From positions 1 to 27,521 of the forward strand of contig RBNI01000719.1 in NCBI GenBank assembly GCA_003990745.1: a DNA stretch of 27,521 nucleotides, given 5' to 3'. The notes beneath the pieces are model-generated. The model was not told the origin of the DNA, did no database searches, and worked only from the letters and a program-made list of their open reading frames with translations. Source of the stretch: Jimgerdemannia flammicorona. Taxonomy: Eukaryota; Mucoromycota; Endogonomycetes; Endogonales; Endogonaceae. How positions within the stretch are numbered: position 1 is the stretch's first letter; each line of letters begins with the position of its first letter. Both the position numbers and the translations under genes were made by a program. Shown in pieces: positions 20,640 through 27,521 of this stretch.

Positions 20640-22815
20640 CTCCAGAGTGTATCTCATATCATTCCACCATCTTCTTAAGTATCTCAATATCTACCACTGA
20701 TTTAAGTCCAACCACTATATCATCTGCAAAGGCCCCCACCTTCCACACTACACTGTAGATAGAGAGCCCTACCACCTTCTGTCAAATCCTATCCATCAAA
20801 GGTTCTAATGAAAGAGTATATATAATAGGAGACAGTGGAACTCTCTGAGGAACTCCTCTCTCCAAGAGAAATGTCAGACCCCAGTAACTATTACATATCA
20901 GTACTGCCCTACTGCCCTCTAACAGACTCAATATAGAAGCTTGAAATAGTGGGAGAACTCCAATTCTGTCTAGCATCTTGTCCAGCCACACTCACTGAAT
21001 GTAGTCATAGGCCTTCTCCTGGTCCAAAAAGACCAGTGTCCTATCCAATCCACTAGCCTATACCCCTTCAATAATGCCATAGACCCAAGCCATCCTATCT
21101 CTAATAAGTCTACCTCTGACAAAGCCCCACTGCTCCTCACCCAGTACCTGTTGGGAAACCTTCTGTAATCTCACTACAATCATCTTAGTAACCATCTTCC
21201 TGTCTATATCTAGAAATATGATTGGTCTCCAGTTCTTCCAGTACTCTCTCCTCCCCTTGTCCTTGTACAATAGAGCCACCAGCCCTAGGTCCTGCTCTTC
21301 AACTCACTGACCCTTCAGAAGAACAAGGTTGCAGAGGGCTGCTATCTCTTCTAATACTCCAGGAACTCTTGCTATGTCCCAAGATAATCCATCCTCTCCT
21401 GATACTATTTCAAGCTTAGTTGCCACAAGGACTCTCTAGATCTCCTCCTTCTGGACTGGTAGGATCAAATTCCCCAGGCCCTCTACTTGTGGTGGCTTCC
21501 AATTCTCCAGAGTGTCTCCAATTGCCTCTATATCAGCACCCCCTTCCTCCTCACTCTATAGACCCCTCTACTGCTCCTTCAGCAATCCTAAGATCTATTG
21601 TATACTATATATCATTTCCCCCTCTGCATCAAGAACTCCATCCCATTGATGCTGCATCCTTCTTACTTGGAGGAGCCTTGATAAGTACCTAGTAGGCCTC
21701 TCACTCTTCTCAAGCCCCTGCTATCTCAGCCTAGCTGCTATTTCTTTCATACATATCTCCTCCTCCTCTCTCAACTCTACCACCTCCAGCTTAGCTCACA
21801 CCAACCTCTAATCATCCACCTCTCCAGAATTTATCAAATCTGCCCATTCTATCTGCAATCTAACCAATCTATTAGAAGCACACCTCACCCTTTTCCTTCT
21901 CTGCCTCCCAGTATCTCTACCAGCTCTACTCCAGTAAACTCTTACAGTCTCTTTCAACTTTATCCACTGAACATCCACTAGTGAGCCCTCATATATCTAG
22001 CTAGTAATCTTCATCTGGATGTCCTCTACCTAAGAGTCTTACAATATCTTCTCAGCCAGCAGAGAGGAGTTAAGATGCTAATATCTGGGTCCATCTCCAC
22101 TTTCCCCAAACTACCCCTGCTCTAACAGTCCCCAGTGATCTGACCATAAGCACCACTCTACCTCTAGAGTCCTCTAAATATCCATGCCCCAGCATTTGGC
22201 TGTTAGGATCTAGTCAATCCTTATACCTAGGCTATTCATCCAGTGTGTGTAGATCTTCTTTTCTTCCCACTGTATTCTGCTCATATCTCCTAAAGAGCTA
22301 AGGTTCTCTACCTCCTTCCATATATCCAGGCCACTACTCCTTCCACCAGCACTCCTCCCTCCATCCATTCTATCTATCTGAAGATTCTACACTATATTGA
22401 AGTCATTATCCAGAATATCTACCCCATCCTCCAAGAGAGTGCCCTTCTCTAAGAGACCCTTAATCTATACAATCTGCTCACCCCTAATTATAAAGCAGTA
22501 GTAAGAGCCAATTCTCACTAGCTCTCACCCAGGTCAGTACCATTCCCCCCATACCAAATGGTCTCCCCAGCTCCTGATTCCACCTAAATCTCCTTTGCTA
22601 CTCTATACCAAAATCACCACTTTACCAATCTAAGCTGTAGCTTCTCCCCATTCTCTAGTCCACTCTACTTAATCCACATCATCTTTACAACATACATCCT
22701 GTAGTAGAAAGAGATCAGCCTCCAATCTCTTAAGCTAAGTGAAAATGTTCTTACACTGTCCAGATCTCTATAACCCATTCACATTCAGAGAAAAAATATT
22801 AGTTGTACTGTTCAT
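20640..22815 (-). pseudogene. Degenerate LINE ORF2, endonuclease and reverse transcriptase part
   Basis: The ATG (22815), SDH (22143), the first RT block (21279) and FADD (20730) all lie in one reading frame, so there has been no net indel over 2.1 kb. In the RT domain I count four in-frame stops between 21060 and 20650, of which three are TGA, the expected product of CGA (Arg) by C-to-T at CpG. The GDFN motif of the endonuclease reads NDFN. ORF2 continues to about 19.2-19.4 kb, where I could not recognise further domains. Confidence 0.82.
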
Positions 22816-22849
22816 TGGAAATAATATTTAGAAGTAAGAACTCTTTATA

Positions 22850-23762
22850 ATTCAGTCCTCCTCTCCTCTCTTACTAGATCCATTCCTTGCTCTACAGTAG
22901 ACTTCACCCTCACTAGCTTATCTACCTCTAGTCTAACCAGAAGGTCAGCCAGTTCTACATCCTCCTTCTCTTCTATTGTATCCCTATACTCCTGAAATGT
23001 ACTCTGTTATAGTTGAAGTCCTCTCCTCTGCTCCCACCAGAATGCAGTCCATTCTCCAGCAGCCACTACCAACTCTTTCTCCCTTGTCTTGTTAACCTCA
23101 TATCTCTCCTCCTCTATGAAGATTACCAATACCTCAACCTTGAGAGCCTCCACCACACTATCTCTCCAAAGCACCCTTTCCTAATACTCCTTACTGACAA
23201 CCCTCAAGTCTATCTCTCCCAACTTCTCAGCTATCAAATTATGTATAATACAGCACATCTACCACAGATCTCCAACATCTTTCTCCCCAAAAGTGTCTGG
23301 CCTTCCCTCACCCAGCATAGAGGTATCAATCCCTGCACTGGCAGATTCTTCCCACTCTCTATCTGAGACATCCACCAGCTCATCCTCCTGAAGTCCTACT
23401 ACCTGTCCTTCTATTGCCACATCAGAGACTCCAAACCTGACCCTTTGTGTATCCCTCATCTCAACATCCTCACTATCTTATATCTTTCCAGGATCAGCTA
23501 GTGCCCTTCTATCCTTATCATCCTCAAAGACCTCCAGTATACCATCATCATACAGTGCCTGATCTCTAGCTCTTCTCTCTGTCTGAATATCTGCCTCCCT
23601 CTACTCCTCTCTATCACTAGTCCAAGACTCACCTTCATCCCCTCAAGCCCCCCTGCTCTACTTACTACCTTAGCAGCACTCTTCTTCATACTGATTAACA
23701 GCTCTCTCTGCTACTTCCTTCCTTGGACCCTCTCCCACTATCTCTTATCTATAGTGCACCAT
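22850..23762 (-). pseudogene. Degenerate LINE ORF1 region
   Basis: The 5' end of the element lies about here, next to the inverted repeat of the following element. A frame through 23550-23259 reads DQALYDDGILEVFEDDK, a stop, then EDVEMRDTQRVRFGVSD, ending in an acidic stretch. No zinc knuckle could be identified. ORF1 assignment is by position upstream of ORF2. Confidence 0.5.
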
Positions 23763-24363
23763 ACTTATACTCAACCTTTTTGCTACTCCTTTTTAATCTA
23801 TTTAATAAAAAAAAAAATAAAATCAGAAATTGATAGAATATTCTATCAAGTTTAATAAAATGAAGAGCTTTTTTAATTATTACATAAAATATTTTAATAA
23901 AAAGAGTTTTTTTATTATTTTATAATAAATATTAAGACCAGTCACAATTTCGGCCTTAAATTAAAGCCAAATTATAAATTACTGGTCATAATTTCAAAGC
24001 CAATGGAATATTAAATAAGGCCAAAATTATAACTAACTTTAGTAAATCATTTATAATCATATTATTTAAAAAAAAAGCTCTTCATTTAAGTAAAGTAGAT
24101 AATATTTACTATTTATATTTCTAATAATTTTTTTTTTTAATATGATCAATATAAAGGAGAAGAGATTTAAAAAATGTAAAGATCTATATTAAATAAGTAA
24201 AAAAATAATCTTTATTAAAATATTTTATACAATAATAAAAAAAAAGCTCTTCATTTTATTAAACTCAATAGATTTTTCTATCAATTTCTAGTTTTTATTT
24301 TTATTTTATTAAATATATTAAAAAGGAGTAGCAAAAAGGAGTAACAAAAAATTAAGCATAAGT
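23763..24363. mobile_element. MITE-like element with long terminal inverted repeats
   Basis: The left end (acttatactcaacctttttg, then ctactcctttttaat) and the reverse complement of the right end (acttatgcttaattttttg, then ttactcctttttgctactcc) match. The repeat continues inward through gaaattgatagaa, tttaataaaatgaagagctt and aaaatattttaataaa, giving arms of roughly 150 bp. The right arm has a 14-bp internal duplication (ttttgctactcctt-type). The interior holds two ggccttaaa/ggccaaaatt words and no coding frame. No convincing target duplication was seen. The left end abuts the LINE 5' end. Confidence 0.75.
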
Positions 24364-24379
24364 TTAGATGCAATTATTA

Positions 24380-26810
24380 ATTTGTGACTTAGTAATTTTG
24401 GCATTGTTGAATTGGCCAAATTCCGACCTTAAATCAATTATCAAAAGTGGTCTTAAATTGTATTCCCAAGGTGGATCGATCCACCTCCAACTTCCCCCAC
24501 TTCTACTCGATCCATCTTGAGGAAGTGGGGAGGGAAGGTGGATCAGGTGGAAGTGGGTCAGATAGAAGTGGGTGAGGGAAAAGGTGGAGGTGGATTGAGT
24601 GGAAGTGGGAGAAGGTAGAGGTAGATTGATCCACCTCGGGAATATGATTTAAGGTCACTTTTTATAATCAATTTAAGGCCACTTGAAGGAGAATTTGGAG
24701 AATTCAGCAAAGGGGAACAATTTTGGTAATTGATGGCAAAGAGGAGCCATTCTACCTGATCTACCTTCCCCCACTTCCACCTGATCCACCTCCCCCCACT
24801 TTCTCATGGTAGAGTGGAGGTGGATCAAGTAGAAGTGATGGAAGGTAGAGGTAGATCAAGTGGATCGAGTGGAATTGAGGTCCTTCCCCACTTCCACTCG
24901 AGAACATGATTTAAGTCACTTTTGGTAATTGATTTAAGGCCACTTGAAGGAGAATTTGGGGAATTCTGTAAAGGGGAACAATTTTGGTAATCAATTTAAG
25001 GCCACTTGAAGGAGAATTTGGGAATTCAGCAAAGGGGAACAATTTTGGTAATCGATGGCAAAGGAGAGCCATTCCACCTGATCCCCCTTCCCCCACTTCC
25101 ACCCAATCCACCTCCCCCCACTTCCTCAAGGTGGAGTGGAGGTGGATCGAGTGAAAGTGGGGAAGATAGAGTTGGATCAAGTGGATCAAGTGGAATTGAG
25201 GTCCTTCCCCACTTCCACTCGAGGATACAATTTAAGGCCACTTGAATCGATTACCAAAAGTAGCCTTAAATCATGTTCTCAAGTGGAAGTGGGGAAGGAC
25301 CTCAATTCCACTCGATCCACCTCTACCTTTCCTCACTTCCACTCGATCAACTTTGGGAGGTGGATCAGGTGGAATGGCTCCCCTTTGCCATCAATTACCA
25401 AAATTGTTCCCCTTTGCCAAATTCCCCAAATTCTCCTTCAAGTGGCCTTAAATCATGTTCTCGAGTACAAGTGGGAAAGGATCTCAATTCCACTCGATCC
25501 ACTCGATCCACCTCTACCTTCCCCCACTTCCACTCGATCCACCTCCACTCCACCTTGAGGAAGTGGGGAGAGGTGTATTGGGTGGAAGTGGGGGAAGGTG
25601 GATCAGGTGGAATGGCTCAAAATTGTTCCCCTTTGCTGAATTCCCCAAATTCTCCTTCAAGTGGCCTTAAATCGATTACCAAAAGTGACCTTAAATCATG
25701 TTCTCGAGTGGAAGTAGGGAAGGACCTCAATTCCACTTGATCCACTTGATTCACCACTACCTTCTCCCACTTCCACATGATTCACCTCTACTCTACCTTG
25801 AGGAAGTGGGGGGAGGTGGATCAGGTGGAAGTGGGGGAAGGTGGATTGGGTGGAATGGCTCCTCTTTACCATCGATTACCAAAATTGTTCCCCTTTACTG
25901 AATTCCCCAAATTCTCTAAGCAGCCTTAAATCGATTACTAAAAGTGGCCTTAAATCATGTCCTCGAGTGGAAGTGAGGAAGGACCTCAATTCCACTCGAT
26001 CCACTCGATCCACCTCTACCTTCCCCCACTTCCCTTCACTCCACCTTAAGGAAGTGGGGAGGTGGATTGGGTGGAAGTCCTTTGTTATCAATTACCAAAA
26101 TTGTTCCCCTTTGCCAAATTCCCCAAATTTTCCTTCAAGTGGCCTTAAATCATATTCTCGAGTAGAAGTGGGGAAGGACCTCAATTCCACTCAATCCATT
26201 CAATCCACCTCTACCTTCTCCTACTTCAACTCAATCCACCTCCTCCACCTTAAGGAAGTGGGGGGAGGTAGATTGGGTGGAATAGCTCTCCTTTGCCATT
26301 GATTACCAAAATTGTTCCCCTTTGCCTTTGATTATCAAAATTGTTCCCCTTTGCTGAATTTCCCAAATTCTCCTTCAAGTGGCCTTAAATCAATTACCAA
26401 AAGTAACCTTAAATCATGTTCTCAAGTAGAAGTGGGGAAGAACCTCAATTCCACTTGATCCATTCAATCCACCTCTATCTTCCCCCACTTCCACTCGATC
26501 CACCTCCACTCCACCTTGAGGAAGTAGGGGAAGGTGGATTGGGTGGAATGGCTCCCCTTTGCCATTGATTACCAAAATTGTTCCCCTTTGCTGAATTTCC
26601 CAAATTCTCCTTTAAGTGGCCTTAAATCGATTACCAAAAGTGACCTTAAATCATATTCATCTTTGCCAAATTCCCCTTCAAGTGGTGTTAAATCAATTAC
26701 CAAAAGTGGCCTTAAATTGATTATCTACTTCTATCAATCTATATTACCTCCACCTTCTCCCACTTCCACTCGATCCACTTCCATCTTCCCCCACTTCCAC
26801 TTGATCTCTA
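24380..26810. repeat. Large palindromic satellite cluster
   Basis: A degenerate unit of about 180-265 bp is repeated. The landmark taaatcatgttctcgag occurs in plus orientation near 25268, 25449, 25694, 25954, 26146, 26411 and 26646. In reverse (ctcgag-aacatgattta) it occurs near 24636, 24897 and 25218. The orientation flips at about 25245. Each unit is itself full of short inverted words (ccacttccac with gtggaagtgg; ggtggatc with gatccacc), and ggtggatcgatccacc at about 24472 is a perfect 16-bp palindrome. The left edge (24400-24470) is again in plus orientation. All open frames here repeat the same peptide words and are not genes. Confidence 0.85.
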
Positions 26811-27521
26811 TTTATTGAATATATTTGATAAAAAAGTGTTATTTATGCAATATATCTGGTGGCTAATTCTGTCTTGGCTAAATAATCTGAGAGACACGTT
26901 GAAGTAATGATATTTTTTAACATCATTTTCTGCATCTACTAATACAAGTCCTTTTTGATATGCATTCATATATTTTTGTGAATGATATGCATATTTTCTA
27001 ATTGTAATAAGATCAACAGAGGCTAAAGCTTTTGGAATATTTTGCTTCAATCTAGTCCATGTATAATTGCAATGAGTTCTAAATATTATAAATAATAAAT
27101 ATAATAATTAATATACATATACATTATATACCTGCAACACTTTTTTGCACTATTCCAAAAATATTCAATATAATTAAGTTCACAATGGAACTTAGGATAA
27201 AAAATACATTTATGCCCCAAGTTTTTAATAATTTCTTGAAGTGGCTTCTGTGCTTTAAAATCTTCTTGATGGGATAGAATTTATACAGTACAACAATCTT
27301 CTTTCTTGTATTTTTTCTTGCATTTTCTTTTTAAATCTTTTCTCAAAATATTTCTTTCTTCAAGTACTTGTTGTAAGCCCTTTGCTTTACCACACAGTTT
27401 AACAATTTTATATTTCTTTGGAAATATCATTTCTTGAGTAATATTGTTAAACTTTGTAGTTCTCATAAGTGGCTGTTTTCCACCAGATCCAAGATTCATC
27501 TTGTGAGCAAATAAAGCATCT
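26808..27521 (-). pseudogene. DDE transposase, C-terminal part, broken and running off the window
   Basis: From the right edge the minus frame reads ALFAHKMNLGSGGKQPLMRT..., KGLQQVLEERNI, then a CC pair, a premature TAA at 27281-27279, then LGHKCIFYPKFHCELNYIEY and FWNSAKKCC. The ELNYIEYFW part resembles the third catalytic block of IS630/Tc1-mariner-type DDE transposases (NxIExFW). A 53-nt intron (27131-27079, GTATAT...TTTAG) joins in phase 2 to THCNYTWTRLKQNIPKALAS, then ITIRKYAYHSQKYMNAYQKG and VKKY. I know very similar proteins as abundant fungal transposases without being able to name the family surely. The catalytic Asp residues lie at or beyond the edge. Confidence 0.75.

Larger units (their letters stand above)
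19075..23762 (-). mobile_element. Degenerate non-LTR retrotransposon (LINE, APE plus RT)
   Basis: A 4.7-kb minus-strand element has an apparent ORF1 region (about 23760-22850), then ORF2, and ends in an (AAAAT)n tail at about 19111-19075. ORF2 starts at an ATG at 22815 (MNSTTNIFSLNVNG), the usual start of the APE endonuclease fold. It keeps DFNIV and WSDHW (the SDH motif, 22143-22135). RT motifs follow in the same frame: NWRPI, GFVRGR, LDQEKAYD, PLSPIIYTLSLEPL and FADD (20730-20719). The domain order and LDQEKAYD/FADD motifs suit fungal Tad-like or related LINEs; the clade is inference. The sequence has no CpG but is only moderately AT-rich. Stops make it non-functional. Confidence 0.88.

Noticed and set aside
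19401..23366. Plus-strand Ser/Pro/Leu-rich frames over the LINE
   Set aside because: They are antisense shadows of the purine-rich LINE coding strand, which carries APE and RT motifs.
24911..26818. Many 65-155 codon frames with His/Ser/Pro-rich repeats
   Set aside because: All are readings of the same satellite unit; none has unique sequence or a domain.

Overview
This is a eukaryotic window, most likely from a filamentous fungus, with two compartments. The evidence for a fungus is short GT-AG introns (a firm 77-nt one in the BTB gene, a 53-nt one in a transposase), a Ty1/copia retrotransposon, a LINE with an APE endonuclease and reverse transcriptase, and an AT-rich block carrying signs of CpG-directed hypermutation. 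I cannot name the phylum or species with confidence.

Left compartment (about 0.6-9.8 kb, moderate GC, many CpG). The one secure gene is a two-exon BTB-BACK-SPRY protein on the minus strand (7522-9029, 476 aa). Around it lie several coding-looking pieces that I could not join into complete genes. These are a possible DOMON-like exon (3007-3170, +), an exon with a good 3' splice site (4475-4715, +), and coding-like islands at 5476-5772, 5969-6394 and 6640-7062. Long poly-T and poly-purine tracts interrupt this part. A foldback (inverted-repeat) element sits at 9375-9793.

Tandem-repeat zone (10.07-12.1 kb). A 19-bp AT-rich repeat is followed by a 13-bp minisatellite, then a higher-order satellite of about 210-290 bp units built partly from 19-bp subrepeats.

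Right compartment (12.3-27.5 kb). A decayed copia element (12337-18116, minus strand) has recognisable LTRs, Gag start, integrase, RT, RNase H and the Pol stop. It is split by a 439-bp MITE with a 10-bp target duplication. Next comes an AT-rich spacer, then a LINE (about 19075-23762, minus strand) whose ORF2 frame is kept from the ATG through the APE and RT motifs but broken by stop codons. A MITE-like inverted-repeat element (23763-24363), a large palindromic satellite (24.4-26.8 kb) and the 3' part of a DDE transposase gene running off the right edge complete the window.

The most striking observation is that I find no CpG on reading from 12427 to 23950 (11.5 kb), including the LINE, which is not AT-rich. 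The left boundary falls inside the copia 3' LTR. The LTR pair, the LINE stop codons and the satellite copies all point to C-to-T change at CpG, that is, a RIP-like or methylation-driven process. No prokaryotic system, CRISPR array, tRNA or rRNA gene was seen.
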